Shown here in pieces: positions 55,183 through 64,000 of a DNA stretch of 64,000 bases (the first letter of the stretch is position 1; every line of letters begins with the position of its first letter). Below the pieces are notes generated by a model that was not told the origin of the DNA, searched no databases, and saw only the letters and a program-made list of their open reading frames with translations. The translations under genes and the position numbers were made by a program. The stretch is taken from assembly GCA_030148005.1 (NCBI GenBank), contig JASBUI010000025.1:1-64000 (forward strand), read 5' to 3'. The stretch is from Paracoccaceae bacterium. Lineage in GTDB: Bacteria; Pseudomonadota; Alphaproteobacteria; Rhodobacterales; Rhodobacteraceae.

Positions 55183-55223
55183 TTTGCGCAAGTCGGCGTG
55201 GCAGGCGCCGATGATAGCGCAAA
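55183..55223. promoter_or_regulatory. TTGCGCAA dyad and related half site upstream of pccB
   Basis: TTGCGCAA (55184-55191) is a perfect palindrome preceded by T; GCGCAAA (55217-55223) is a second half site. In Rhodobacter the regulator PccR binds TTTGCAAA repeats at pccB, and these sites are similar but not identical. Binding is inference. Confidence 0.35.
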
Positions 55224-55295
55224 CCCTAATATTTCCGCGCTTTTTACGTTGCAGCGTTTCCAAAGGTTCCCCTACAAGAAAACTGGAGGATCTAA

Positions 55296-56828
55296 ATGTC
55301 AGACATCTTGGCCGAACTTGAACAGCGCCGTCAGACTGCCCGGATGGGCGGGGGACAACGGCGAATTGATGCCCAACACTCCAAAGGCAAGCTGACCGCG
55401 CGCGAGCGGATAGAGCTTTTGCTGGACGAAGGCAGTTTTGAAGAATTCGACATGTTCGTGGCACATCGCTGCACCGACTTCGGAATGGAAAAGGATCGCC
55501 CAGCCGGCGACGGTGTGGTGACAGGCTGGGGCACGATTAATGGCCGGATGGTCTATGTCTTCAGTCAGGACTTTACCGTCTTTGGCGGCTCGCTTTCTGA
55601 AACCCACGCCCAGAAGATCTGTAAGATCATGGACATGGCGGTGCAGAACGGTGCGCCTGTGATCGGTATCAACGACAGCGGCGGCGCGCGTATTCAGGAA
55701 GGCGTGGCCAGCCTTGCGGGCTATGCCGAGGTGTTCCAACGCAACATCATGGCCTCGGGCGTGGTGCCGCAGATCAGCCTGATCATGGGCCCATGCGCGG
55801 GCGGGGCGGTCTATTCGCCTGCGATGACCGACTTCATCTTTATGGTCAAAGACACCTCTTACATGTTTGTGACCGGCCCCGACGTGGTCAAGACGGTCAC
55901 GAATGAGGTTGTAACGGCAGAAGAGCTTGGCGGTGCATCGACGCATACGCGAAAGTCGTCCGTAGCTGATGGCGCGTTCGAGAACGATGTCGAGGCTTTG
56001 GCAGAGGTGCGGCGGCTGGTGGATTTCCTGCCGCTCAACAACCGCGAAAAGCCGCCCGTGCGTCCCTTCTTTGACGATGTCGCCCGCGTCGAGGACAGCC
56101 TTGATACACTGATCCCGGCCAATCCCAATTCGCCCTACGACATGAAAGAGCTGATCGAGAAGCTGGCCGATGAAGGCGATTTCTTCGAGATACAGGAAGA
56201 CTTTGCCAAGAACATTCTGACCGGGTTCATCCGGCTTGAAGGTTCAACCGTTGGCGTGGTCGCCAACCAGCCTATGGTGCTGGCAGGGTGTCTGGACATC
56301 GACAGCAGCCGCAAGGCCGCGCGTTTTGTGCGTTTCTGCGATGCTTTCGAAATCCCGATCCTGACGCTGGTTGATGTGCCCGGGTTCCTTCCCGGCACCA
56401 GTCAGGAATATGGCGGCGTGATCAAACATGGTGCCAAACTGCTTTTCGCCTATGGCGAGGCGACGGTGCCAAAGGTGACCGTCATCACGCGCAAAGCCTA
56501 TGGCGGGGCCTATGACGTTATGGCCTCCAAGCATCTGCGCGGCGATTTCAACTACGCCTGGCCTACGGCAGAGATCGCGGTGATGGGCGCAAAGGGCGCG
56601 ACAGAGATCCTTTATCGGAGCGAACTTGGTGAGCCTGAAAAGATCGCCCAGCGGACCAAGGACTATGAGGATCGCTTTGCCAATCCGTTCGTGGCCGCCG
56701 AAAAGGGCTTTATCGATGAGGTGATCCAGCCGCATTCGACGCGCCGAAGGGTGTCACGCGCCTTTGCGTCGCTTCGGGGCAAGCAATTGCAGAACCCATG
56801 GAAAAAGCACGACAATATTCCGCTGTAA
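55296..56828 (+). CDS. pccB: propionyl-CoA carboxylase beta subunit
   Basis: 510 residues, carboxyltransferase (crotonase-like) fold. [60 protein letters not shown] (oxyanion hole) and [18 protein letters not shown]. With PccA it makes methylmalonyl-CoA from propionyl-CoA, for propionate or DMSP carbon. Start ATG 55296 with TGGAGGA upstream. pccA is 2.7 kb downstream after five small genes. Confidence 0.96.
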   Translation: MSDILAELEQRRQTARMGGGQRRIDAQHSKGKLTARERIELLLDEGSFEEFDMFVAHRCTDFGMEKDRPAGDGVVTGWGTINGRMVYVFSQDFTVFGGSLSETHAQKICKIMDMAVQNGAPVIGINDSGGARIQEGVASLAGYAEVFQRNIMASGVVPQISLIMGPCAGGAVYSPAMTDFIFMVKDTSYMFVTGPDVVKTVTNEVVTAEELGGASTHTRKSSVADGAFENDVEALAEVRRLVDFLPLNNREKPPVRPFFDDVARVEDSLDTLIPANPNSPYDMKELIEKLADEGDFFEIQEDFAKNILTGFIRLEGSTVGVVANQPMVLAGCLDIDSSRKAARFVRFCDAFEIPILTLVDVPGFLPGTSQEYGGVIKHGAKLLFAYGEATVPKVTVITRKAYGGAYDVMASKHLRGDFNYAWPTAEIAVMGAKGATEILYRSELGEPEKIAQRTKDYEDRFANPFVAAEKGFIDEVIQPHSTRRRVSRAFASLRGKQLQNPWKKHDNIPL

Positions 56829-56849
56829 CAATGAAAATGGGGCACAAGT

Positions 56850-57593
56850 TTGGAATTCCAAGACATACTGAAAGAGGCGGACAGACCGCACATCAAAGCG
56901 CTGGACTTTAGCGCATTTGGCCAAAGCGACATTCTGAACTGCGTTCTACAACGCTCAGAGATCCTGTCAGATCAGCGCCGACCGGGTCAGTTGATCCGTG
57001 CATGGTCAAATGGTGATGAGGGTCCGCTGTTGCAGGTCGTCGAGCAACTTGGGCCTGAACTTGTCGCACGCACGGCGGCCGTGAATTTCTTGGAGTTCGA
57101 AGAGCTTAAGCCAGTACTTGATGAGTTGAAGCCTGAACGCGTCGCAGACATCGGCTGTGGCTACGGCTTCTTTGATTTCTTCTTGAGCCGCGACAGCGAC
57201 ACGAAAATCGTGCTGATCGACCTAGAAGAAAGCGAGGACCGGCACTTTGGTTTTCAGGATGAAGGTTCTGCCTACACAAGTCTTGCCGTGGCGCGTCAGT
57301 TCATGATCGACAATGGGATTTCGGCCGAACGGATCAAGACCGTAAACCCTTCCACTTCCGATGTCGGGCGTATTCGCGGCGTTGATCTGGCCGTCAGCTT
57401 TCTAAGCTGCGGGTTTCACTACCCGCTTTCGACCTATGAGGGGTTCTTCAGCAAGGTTCTGGCGGGCGGCGGGGCGATGATCGTCGATGTGCGCCAAACA
57501 CAAGGCAGCGAAAAAGACGCCGAGCTGCAGGAGTACGGCGATACGCGTGAAATCTCGCTCTTTAGCAAGCGCCGCCGCGTGCTGGTTAACTGA
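56850..57593 (+). CDS. class I SAM-dependent methyltransferase-like protein
   Basis: 247 residues starting at TTG 56850, which has GGGG upstream; ATGs at 56831 and 56837 are in another frame. The glycine-rich loop VADIGCGYGFFDFFLS and acid-bearing VLIDLEESED are SAM-binding motifs I and II. The substrate is unknown; resemblance to sugar or antibiotic O-methyltransferases is weak. It looks slightly richer in AT and in non-preferred codons than pccB, and it interrupts the pcc locus, so it may be a later insertion. Confidence 0.65.
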   Translation: MEFQDILKEADRPHIKALDFSAFGQSDILNCVLQRSEILSDQRRPGQLIRAWSNGDEGPLLQVVEQLGPELVARTAAVNFLEFEELKPVLDELKPERVADIGCGYGFFDFFLSRDSDTKIVLIDLEESEDRHFGFQDEGSAYTSLAVARQFMIDNGISAERIKTVNPSTSDVGRIRGVDLAVSFLSCGFHYPLSTYEGFFSKVLAGGGAMIVDVRQTQGSEKDAELQEYGDTREISLFSKRRRVLVN

Positions 57594-57600
57594 GGCCCCG

Positions 57601-58044
57601 ATGGCCAAAGCCGTGTGGCATAGCTGGACAAAAGGCGGGCGCAAAAGCCTTGCTGCGGTTCTGTCGTTGCTTCTGGCCGTGGCCCCGGCATATGCGCAGG
57701 AGGATCAGGCAATTGCCGTGCCTTCGGGTCAGCAGATCACGCTGACCGAACAGTTCCTAGAGCCGCAGGAAAATGGCGAGATGTGGTTTCGCATGCGCTT
57801 TCTGGCGCCGCAGATCGGAACTGCGGATGACCAGATGACTTATGAGAAATCCGAGGCCGATTTCCTTTACCTCTGCCAGTCGGTGGCGTTGAAACAACTG
57901 GATGAGGCTGGCAAATCAGCGCAGGCCATCATCATCACCTTGATGGATCGCCCGGTCGACTTTGGCGCCTCAGACCCGCAGGCCACACAGTTTTTTGAAG
58001 CGTTTAGGCCAGAAAACGCCACCTGTATGTGGGAGGATTTATGA
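57601..58044 (+). CDS. exported protein in the pcc locus (possibly DUF6497)
   Basis: 147 residues with a signal peptide (KSLAAVLSLLLAVAPAYAQ; mature from about 33). The mature domain contains GEMWFRMRFLAPQI and a C-terminal CMWEDL. I associate this with a Rhodobacteraceae family of unknown function found beside pccB, from memory only. Start ATG 57601, 7 bp after the methyltransferase stop. Confidence 0.65.
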   Translation: MAKAVWHSWTKGGRKSLAAVLSLLLAVAPAYAQEDQAIAVPSGQQITLTEQFLEPQENGEMWFRMRFLAPQIGTADDQMTYEKSEADFLYLCQSVALKQLDEAGKSAQAIIITLMDRPVDFGASDPQATQFFEAFRPENATCMWEDL

Positions 58045-58258
58045 TGAAACCACAATATGTTGCGGCGCAAGGTTCATCTTCCTGCGGATTTGATGCTTTC
58101 GAGTCACATTGGACCACTCCTGCCAATAAAATCCGCTTTCGGTCGTGGTTTTCGGCTATCTTCTTTCAAGGTTATCCCCAAGTAGCCTGTATCTCGAACG
58201 AGGGTGAGACAAGCGGCCGTAGTGCGGGCGCTGTCTTAGAAATGAGTAGGAGTGAACT

Positions 58259-58405
58259 ATGTCAAAAAGCATCAAGATCCTGCTGGGCCTGGGCCTGGCA
58301 ACTTTCGTATCCGCTTGTGCGCAGCAGGCGCAGCAAGAAGAAGTCATCCTGGTTGACCCGGCGCCGATCGATTCCGGCCCCGTCTTTACCGGCAAATACA
58401 AGTAA
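58259..58405 (+). CDS. very small lipoprotein
   Basis: 48 residues, too short for most gene finders. ATG 58259 has TAGGAG six bases upstream. Basic start MSKSIK, hydrophobic segment, lipobox FVSAC with Cys20, then Gln-rich and an acidic tail ending FTGKYK. A strong hairpin follows at once (58413-58440). The codon frame is clean. Likely an outer- or inner-membrane lipoprotein of unknown role. Confidence 0.75.
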   Translation: MSKSIKILLGLGLATFVSACAQQAQQEEVILVDPAPIDSGPVFTGKYK

Positions 58406-58412
58406 GACTTCT

Positions 58413-58440
58413 ACCGGACGGGCGCGCTTGCCCGTCCGGT
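58413..58440 (+). terminator. hairpin after the 48-residue lipoprotein gene
   Basis: Perfect 11-bp stem ACCGGACGGGC / GCCCGTCCGGT with a 6-base loop, 7 bp after the stop. There is no T run after it, so it may be a pause, an mRNA 3' stabiliser, or a Rho-assisted end. Confidence 0.7.
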
Positions 58441-58507
58441 ACACCGCCCCCACGGGCAGTTTGCAAATGCACGGCCCCGGCGCCGGCCCGACAGAAAGGG
58501 CGCGCGC

Positions 58508-58855
58508 ATGCTAAAGCACAGGGGCTTTCCCGGCCGATTGGCGGGCACAGATTACCAGTTTGTCATCCGGCGTCCCAATCCCAAGGGCGTCACCCCGATC
58601 ACCGAGCGGGCGCGCTTTGCTGATCGCAGGCCAGCCGACCGCCGGGCGGACGCCGGTTTCATGGCCGCGCTCTGGCGACAGTTCGGCGATCAACCCTTTG
58701 AGCGTGGCAACCTTGATGCCGGGCGCCTGTCATGGCTTTTCGGGCGCGAAGTGCTTCCTGCGACAGACCCGTTTGACCCGGCCAGTTATGAGGCGCTTCT
58801 GGTGATCGACGAGGCGCGGGCAAGGGCAAGCTTTCCGGGCGTGCTGGATGACTGA
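58508..58855 (+). CDS. hypothetical protein in the pcc locus
   Basis: 115 residues, Arg-rich N-terminal half (MLKHRGFPGRLAGTDYQF, ERARFADRRPADRRADAG) and an acidic C-terminal part (DPASYEALLVIDEARARASF). No transmembrane segment or known motif. Start ATG 58508 with AAAGGGC upstream. Function unknown; conserved position between pccB and pccA in relatives is from memory. Confidence 0.6.
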   Translation: MLKHRGFPGRLAGTDYQFVIRRPNPKGVTPITERARFADRRPADRRADAGFMAALWRQFGDQPFERGNLDAGRLSWLFGREVLPATDPFDPASYEALLVIDEARARASFPGVLDD

Positions 58856-59212
58856 TTTCGGCACCATACCGCGCATGGTTTACCCCCCAATTGGGCGGAA
58901 ACCGGCCCAAATCGGCACCCTCGTCGATGGGGGGTATTTTTTGCCCGCCACCTCAATCAAGTTCGTTCGCAGGTCAGACGCCTCCAGCAAAACGTCTGAC
59001 TGTAATTGTCAAAACCGTTACCCTTCCCCTTATTGTCGGCCTGTTCCAGATCGGAGCAGGTCGACAATTCCCCTTGGGGGGCGCCTTGGCGTCAAAAGGG
59101 TGTTTCGGCAAGTGCCTGCCGACAGTGTGACTGGCGTAGGTATTCGTGTTGCTGTATTTAAGCGCTGTGCCATAGTTGGGCACTGTAAATGTCCTAGTGG
59201 AGGCAATCGAAC
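58856..59212 (+). other. intergenic region before the glycine-zipper lipoprotein
   Basis: 357 bp without a supported gene. A hairpin TTGGGC / GCCCAA lies at 58891-58910 and a run of six T at 58936-58941. The second half (59000-59200) is AT-richer and should carry the promoter for the gene at 59213. Short open frames on both strands look like shadows. Confidence 0.5.
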
Positions 59213-59413
59213 ATGCAGGTTATCAAGCTGGCGACAGCAATCGTATTCACGGCAACCCTTTCGGGCTGCTTGCAAAATGACTCACAGCGTGCCCTTGCGG
59301 GTGCGGCTGGCGGCGCGGTTATCGCCGATGCCTTGGGCGGCAATGCCGTCACGGGCGCAGTGGCTGGCGCGGCCGCAGGCGCACTTTGCGACGACGTGCG
59401 TCTCTGCAGATAA
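59213..59413 (+). CDS. glycine-zipper lipoprotein
   Basis: 66 residues. Lipobox TLSGC (Cys19), then GAAGGAVIADALGGNAVTGAVAG, a glycine-zipper segment able to insert in or line a membrane, and a C-terminal pair of cysteines (CDDVRLC). Start ATG 59213 with TGGAGGC upstream. A strong terminator follows. Related to the OsmB/Rcc01761-like small envelope lipoproteins by pattern only. Confidence 0.75.
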   Translation: MQVIKLATAIVFTATLSGCLQNDSQRALAGAAGGAVIADALGGNAVTGAVAGAAAGALCDDVRLCR

Positions 59414-59454
59414 AATTTGCGCCAAAGCGGCGTATTCACAAACATCGACAATAG

Positions 59455-59486
59455 CCATCCGGGACCCATTCCCGGATGGCTTTTTT
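59455..59486 (+). terminator. terminator between the glycine-zipper gene and pccA
   Basis: 10-bp perfect stem CCATCCGGGA / TCCCGGATGG with loop CCCAT, then C and six T. It isolates pccA, 51 bp further on, so pccA needs its own promoter in that short gap or readthrough. Confidence 0.92.
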
Positions 59487-59536
59487 GCGTGCCGGCCAAC
59501 GGTGCGTGAAGGTAAGAGTTACAGAAGGGACGATAG

Positions 59537-61537
59537 ATGTTCAGCAAGATCCTGATCGCAAACCGGGGTGAGATTGCCTGCCGCGTCATCAAGACGGCGC
59601 GCAAGATGGGGATTGCAACGGTTGCAATCTACTCTGACGCCGACGCCAAGGCGCTTCATGTGCAGATGGCGGATGAAGCGGTTCACATCGGCCCCTCACC
59701 GGCCAATCAGTCCTATATCGTGATCGACAAGGTGATGGAGGCCATTCGCGCCACCGGCGCCGAGGCTGTGCATCCCGGCTATGGCTTTTTGTCCGAGAAC
59801 TCAAAGTTCGCCGAAGCGCTGGCGGCCGAGGGCGTTGCCTTTATCGGCCCGCCCGTTGGAGCGATCGAAAAGATGGGCGACAAGATTACGTCCAAGAAGA
59901 TCGCACAAGAGGCTAATGTATCGACCGTTCCGGGCTATATGGGCCTGATTGAGGATGCCGATGAGGCCGTCAAAATCTCGAACGAGATTGGCTATCCGGT
60001 GATGATCAAGGCCAGCGCGGGCGGTGGCGGCAAAGGAATGCGCATCGCGTGGAACGATGCCGAGGCGCGCGAGGGGTTCCAGTCGTCCAAGAACGAGGCT
60101 GCAAGCAGCTTTGGCGACGACCGGATATTTATTGAGAAATTCGTGACCCAACCGCGTCATATCGAGATTCAGGTACTGGCGGACAGCCACGGCAACTGCA
60201 TCTACCTTGGCGAGCGTGAGTGTTCGATCCAGCGCCGCAACCAGAAGGTCATCGAAGAGGCGCCATCGCCGTTTCTTGATGAAAAGACACGCAAGGCCAT
60301 GGGCGAACAGGCCTGCGCCCTTGCAAGCGCGGTCGGCTATACAAGCGCCGGAACGGTCGAGTTCATCGTCGATGGCGAGCGGAACTTCTATTTTCTGGAG
60401 ATGAACACGCGGCTTCAGGTCGAGCATCCGGTGACCGAACTGATCACGGATGTGGACCTTGTCGAACAGATGATCCGGGTTGCGAACGGCGAAAAGCTTT
60501 CGCTGGCGCAAAAGGACGTCAAACTGAACGGCTGGGCCGTCGAAAGCCGGCTTTACGCCGAGGATCCTTACCGCAACTTCCTGCCCTCGATCGGGCGGCT
60601 GACGCGCTATCGCCCGCCGGCAGAAATCGCGACACCCGAAAGCGTTGTTCGCAACGACACCGGCGTCTACGAGGGCGGCGAGATCAGCATGTTCTACGAT
60701 CCGATGATCGCCAAGCTTTGCACATGGGCGCCGGACCGCAAGACGGCCATCGCGGATATGCAGGATGCGCTGGATGCCTTCGAGGTCGAAGGTATCGGCC
60801 ACAACATTCCCTTCCTCTCTGCGGTGATGGGCCATCCCAAGTTCACGTCGGGCGATATGACAACCGCCTTTATTGCCGAGGAATATCCTGACGGCTTTGA
60901 AGGTGTCAGCCTGCCCGACACAGACCTTGGCAGGCTTGCAGCCGCCGCAGCCGCAATGCACCGCGTGGCCGAGATCCGGCGCACGCGCATCTCGGGCCGG
61001 ATGGACAATCACGAACGCCACGTTGGCGAGGATTGGGTGATCTCGCTTCAGGGCAAGCGGTTTGACGCGGTGATCAAGGCCGACCGCGGCGGCGCCACGG
61101 TGACCTTTGACGATGGGGCAGAGCATCGGGTCACCTCGGACTGGACGCCCGGCGACAGCCTTGCGGTTCTCGATGTGGATGGCACCGAGATGAAGGTAAA
61201 GGTCGGCAAGATATCGGGCGGCTTCCGGATGCGCTATCGCGGCGCGGACATGGCGGTGCATGTACGCACGCCCCGTCAGGCGGAACTGGCCGCCTTGATG
61301 CCCGAAAAGCAGGCGCCTGACACATCGCGGCTGCTGCTCTGCCCGATGCCGGGGCTTATCGTCGGGATCGCGGTTGAGGTTGGCGACGAAGTTCAGGAAG
61401 GCCAGCCGCTTTGCACCGTTGAGGCCATGAAGATGGAAAACATCCTGCGGGCCGAACGAAAGGCCAAGGTGGTCAAGATCAACGCCGCCGCCGGAGACAG
61501 CCTTGCGGTGGACGAAGTGATCATGGAATTTGAATGA
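59537..61537 (+). CDS. pccA: propionyl-CoA carboxylase alpha subunit (biotin-containing)
   Basis: 666 residues. Biotin carboxylase domain (about 1-445: KILIANRGEIACRVIKTA, ASAGGGGKGMR ATP loop, EMNTRLQVEHPVTE), a linker BT domain, and the C-terminal biotinyl domain with VEAMKMENIL. Carboxylates biotin for PccB. Start ATG 59537 with GAAGGGA upstream. The stop overlaps the next gene (ATGA). Confidence 0.96.
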   Translation: MFSKILIANRGEIACRVIKTARKMGIATVAIYSDADAKALHVQMADEAVHIGPSPANQSYIVIDKVMEAIRATGAEAVHPGYGFLSENSKFAEALAAEGVAFIGPPVGAIEKMGDKITSKKIAQEANVSTVPGYMGLIEDADEAVKISNEIGYPVMIKASAGGGGKGMRIAWNDAEAREGFQSSKNEAASSFGDDRIFIEKFVTQPRHIEIQVLADSHGNCIYLGERECSIQRRNQKVIEEAPSPFLDEKTRKAMGEQACALASAVGYTSAGTVEFIVDGERNFYFLEMNTRLQVEHPVTELITDVDLVEQMIRVANGEKLSLAQKDVKLNGWAVESRLYAEDPYRNFLPSIGRLTRYRPPAEIATPESVVRNDTGVYEGGEISMFYDPMIAKLCTWAPDRKTAIADMQDALDAFEVEGIGHNIPFLSAVMGHPKFTSGDMTTAFIAEEYPDGFEGVSLPDTDLGRLAAAAAAMHRVAEIRRTRISGRMDNHERHVGEDWVISLQGKRFDAVIKADRGGATVTFDDGAEHRVTSDWTPGDSLAVLDVDGTEMKVKVGKISGGFRMRYRGADMAVHVRTPRQAELAALMPEKQAPDTSRLLLCPMPGLIVGIAVEVGDEVQEGQPLCTVEAMKMENILRAERKAKVVKINAAAGDSLAVDEVIMEFE

Positions 61538-63061
61538 CCCCAAGCGGTCCCCGCTCTCTGGCTGTTGCGGCCGTCGCGGGCGCGGCAGGCGGCTTTGCTC
61601 TGCTGGCAGCGGTGATTTTGTCGGCAACGAACGGTGTCGCTGAATATCCACTGGACGATGTATACATCCATTTGGCCATTGCCGAGCAGATTGCGTCAGG
61701 TGGATATGGTGTTAACGCAGGCGAGGCGGCGTCGGCCTCGTCCTCGCCGCTTTACTCTCTTTTACTGGTGCCCTTTGCAGGTACGGATTTCCAGCGTCTG
61801 CTTCCGCTTTTCTGGAACCTTCTCGCGCTTGGTGCGGCTTCCTGGCTTTTTGGCCTGATACTTTGGAGGGCCGGGGCGCGGGGACCTGCGGCAATTGTTA
61901 CGGCATTCATTGTGCCGCTGTCGCTTAATATCTGTGGGCTTGCGACCGCCGGTATGGAGCATACGCTGCATCTGGCGTTCAGCCTTGCCACGCTCTGGGC
62001 AATCGTCCGCTATGTCGATACCGGACGACTGCCCGGGTGGCTGTTTCCCTGCGTTGCCATTCTACCGCTCTTGCGGCCCGAAGGAATTGCCCTGGCACTT
62101 TGTGTTCCACTGGTGGTCGGGCTCCGGCGCGAGCTGCGTAGCGCCTTGGTTCTGGCGACACTTGCAGTTCTGCCTCTGACCGCCTCTGTCGCGATCCTGT
62201 ACGGGCTGGGTCTGCCTGTGATGCCCAATTCGGTGGCCGCCAAACTGGCGTTGGGCGCCGTAACTACCGGCGGGCCGTTGGCGCAGATGGCAGAAAACCT
62301 GACCGGATCCTCCGGAAGGCTCCTTCTGGGTCTGGCGTTGGGCTGTCTTGCGGCGCTGGCAACTTCCTCGGGGCGGGCAATGTGGCCTGTGGTCGTTGTG
62401 ACCGCCTTGCCGCTTTTGGCGCATCTGTTTGCCGGACAGATCGGCTGGTACAACCGCTACGAAGGCTATTCCATCAGTTTGGGCGTTGCCGGTATATTGC
62501 TTTTGTGGCTGCCACGCATGCGCACCGCCGCAGTGCGCGCAGCGATGCCTTTGGTCCTCGTGGGGTTCGTCGGGCTGATCTATTCCCGATATGTTGATAC
62601 GTGCACCCGCCAGCGCGCGCGGGGTTTATTTGCAGCAGGCCCAGATGGCGCGGTTCGCAGCCGATTTCGTCAAGGCACCGGTGGCGGTGAACGATCTGGG
62701 CCATGTCGCATGGCGCAATCCGAACTACGTGCTCGATCTGTTTGGTCTTGCCAATGGCGACGTCTTAAGAACGCGGCTTGGCAATCCGCCGCCCGGATGG
62801 GGTGATGCATTCACACGTCAAAGAGGCGCCGATCTGGCGATGATATATGACCATTGGATCGGCTCGGCGCGCGGTCCGAATTGGGTGCTTTTGGGTGTGC
62901 TGGCCTTTGACGGCTCAAAAGGCGCGCTAGGTGGAAACGCTGTGTCGTTTTATGCCACCCGGCCAGAGGCGGCGGCGGGGCTTAATAAGCTTTTGAATGA
63001 GTTTGTGCCAACGCTTCCACAAGGGGCACGGTTCACCTTTGCCAAAGTGGACGCAACTTGA
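61534..63061 (+). pseudogene. GT-C-like polytopic membrane protein, frameshifted near its C-terminus
   Basis: From ATG 61534 (ATGA overlap with pccA) the frame gives about 350 residues with ten or so transmembrane helices and the GT-C-like acidic motif YPLDDVYIHLAIAEQ near residue 40. Around 62590-62605 it slips. The correct continuation, YLQQAQMARFAADFVKAPVAVNDLGH and so on, lies in the next frame and ends at 63061. The 1,528-bp span is one base too long, and removing T at 62602 rejoins the frames to about 508 residues. It is probably a glycosyltransferase or lipid-linked sugar transferase. The real frame to 62805 codes nonsense (Arg-rich) after the slip. Confidence 0.75.
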
Positions 63062-63092
63062 AGGATCGGGTCGTTCGGCTTGAACCTTTGCG

Positions 63093-63542
63093 CTAGTTGC
63101 CCAGCCCCTGCTGATCGCGGATTTCCAGCTGGCGCAGTGGCAGGCTGTCGATCGCGCGTGAAAGTTCGCGCACGTTCCATGGGAAAGGCTTGCGCAGAAC
63201 CACGCCGCCGTCCTTGTCCATCAGCACCATCATGAACCCGCGCGGGCGCAATTTGTTGCGCCAGTCAGAGTTCTCATCGGGCTTTGCATCGACCACGATG
63301 ACCACATCGCGTTTGATCAACTCGCCCTGTTGTTCCTGCAAAAACCGAATCTGATCGCGATAGCGCGGGTCGTTTTCATCGTCGGCAAAGACGACAACGG
63401 GGCGCTTTTTCCACAGAAAATCGTTCAAGTTAACTTCAATTGCGGGCAATGGGGTCAGCTCTTCGGACACGGGCTCGGCCGCTTGCGCCATCGCGGCGAG
63501 CGGCAAAAAACCGGCTAACGTCAAAGAGATAAGCAGTTTCAT
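63093..63542 (-). CDS. DUF4174 family exported protein
   Basis: 149 residues from ATG 63542 (AAGGAG upstream), with a signal peptide ending near AQAAEP. Thioredoxin-like DUF4174 domain: RPVVVFADDENDPRYRDQI, ELIKRDVVIVVD, RPRGFMMVLMDKDGGV and REL at the end. No redox cysteines. Probably periplasmic; function unknown. Confidence 0.87.
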   Translation of the reverse strand: MKLLISLTLAGFLPLAAMAQAAEPVSEELTPLPAIEVNLNDFLWKKRPVVVFADDENDPRYRDQIRFLQEQQGELIKRDVVIVVDAKPDENSDWRNKLRPRGFMMVLMDKDGGVVLRKPFPWNVRELSRAIDSLPLRQLEIRDQQGLGN

Positions 63543-63715
63543 AAAGGCTCCTTGTGGTACCAATATAGGCCGCTTTGATCGCTTGCGAAGGGGCAAATCG
63601 TTGATTTCACGCGAACTTGGCAAATCCGTGGTTAACCCAGTGGTGGCCCGGGGGCGACTACATTCTTGGCGGGCCAGAGTTTTGTGCCCGGCGCCTTTGG
63701 GGGAAAACGCCTAAA

Positions 63716-64000
63716 TTGGATGTAACGCTGCATATCGGTGCCCACCGGTCGGGCACAACGACGCTTCAGAGGTTTCTGAGGGCGAACAGGTGCTGTCTGG
63801 ACGATCATGACATTGGGTACTGGGGGCCGGAGCGCACGCGCTCGGGCCTTTTCAGCGGTCTTTTCAAGAACCCTGCGCATGTAACGCGCGACAGTCTGCG
63901 ACGCGCGCGCCGGTCGTCCGGCCTTATCCAGATTGAGCTGGAGAGGTTTGAGCGATCGGGCATGAAAGAGCTGATTGTCAGCGAAGAGAACATGCTTGGC
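63716..64000 (+). CDS. sulfotransferase family protein, N-terminal part
   Basis: 95 residues reach the window edge. LHIGAHRSGTTTLQRFLRA is the PAPS 5'-phosphosulfate-binding loop of the sulfotransferase family. The start is uncertain: TTG 63716 (GGGGGAAAA upstream) or a GTG further up. The substrate and the rest of the gene are outside the window. Confidence 0.65.
   Translation, partial: MDVTLHIGAHRSGTTTLQRFLRANRCCLDDHDIGYWGPERTRSGLFSGLFKNPAHVTRDSLRRARRSSGLIQIELERFERSGMKELIVSEENMLG

Noticed and set aside
58041-58514. Frame starting ATGATG with an excellent GGGAGGA upstream, overlapping the preceding stop
   Set aside because: The second half is a shadow of the 48-residue lipoprotein frame, the first half has no domain or signal, and the purine run is simply the codons of the preceding C-terminus (W-E-D).
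59801-61651. 616-codon frame opposite pccA
   Set aside because: His/Arg/Asp-rich shadow of a certain gene.
1-64000. CRISPR array or prophage
   Set aside because: No regularly spaced direct repeats of 24-40 bp, no cas genes, and no phage structural genes were seen.

Overview
This window comes from an alphaproteobacterium, most likely of the family Rhodobacteraceae (Roseobacter group). The reasons are moderate to high GC, alphaproteobacterial rnpB, a split histidine operon (hisB-hisH, hisA, hisF-hisE, plus a monophosphatase-type hisN), a choline-sulfate to betaine cluster (betC, betB, betA), a propionyl-CoA carboxylase locus with small genes between pccB and pccA, and an intergenic GTATTTG-type motif that recurs next to GC hairpins. 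I see no CRISPR array, phage block or insertion sequence.

Left part (1-35.4 kb). An AT-richer TIR/deoxyribosyltransferase-like gene lies at the edge. It is followed by a Crp/Fnr regulator, YaeQ, and a three-gene signalling operon (Hpt protein, PhnD-like binding protein, hybrid histidine kinase). A porin/serine-hydrolase pair and two identical tRNA-Gly genes come next. The his genes follow, interleaved with convergent genes (LysE exporter, DUF2147, DUF302, a XylB-like SDR). Then come a CoA-binding protein, a DUF2235 hydrolase overlapping an orphan CoxL-like molybdoenzyme, an ornithine-decarboxylase-like enzyme divergent from an Lrp regulator, YciB, an EamA transporter, FtsY with a long Pro/acidic domain, a fused NuoE/NuoF-like formate dehydrogenase beta subunit, a Bax1 inhibitor homologue, DUF1127/LysR, a quinone oxidoreductase, XRE-hisN, 8-oxoguanine deaminase, a MetE-like methyltransferase with an alpha/beta hydrolase, RNase P RNA and ribosomal protein L33.

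Right part (36.7-64 kb). Guanine deaminase is followed by a tightly overlapping run (mgtE, 5-formyl-THF cyclo-ligase, YmdB-type phosphoesterase, EamA, SLC13, lipoprotein), a convergent second SLC13, YebC, another EamA, the choline-sulfate cluster (betC, GST, betB, small membrane protein, betA), CoxG, a Bcr/CflA efflux pump, the pcc locus, a GT-C-like membrane protein, DUF4174 and the start of a sulfotransferase.

The two main observations are these. (1) Four genes are broken by small lesions: a 25-bp tandem duplication in the hybrid kinase, a one-base insertion in a G run of the porin, an in-frame amber codon in a GNAT gene, and a one-base shift in the GT-C-like gene. (2) Leucine codon use changes sharply between 35.3 and 36.7 kb (CTC-preferring to CTT-preferring). 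This suggests a chimeric contig join, a large recombination, or fusion of two sequence sources. Function calls rest on motif recognition by eye; no database search was run.
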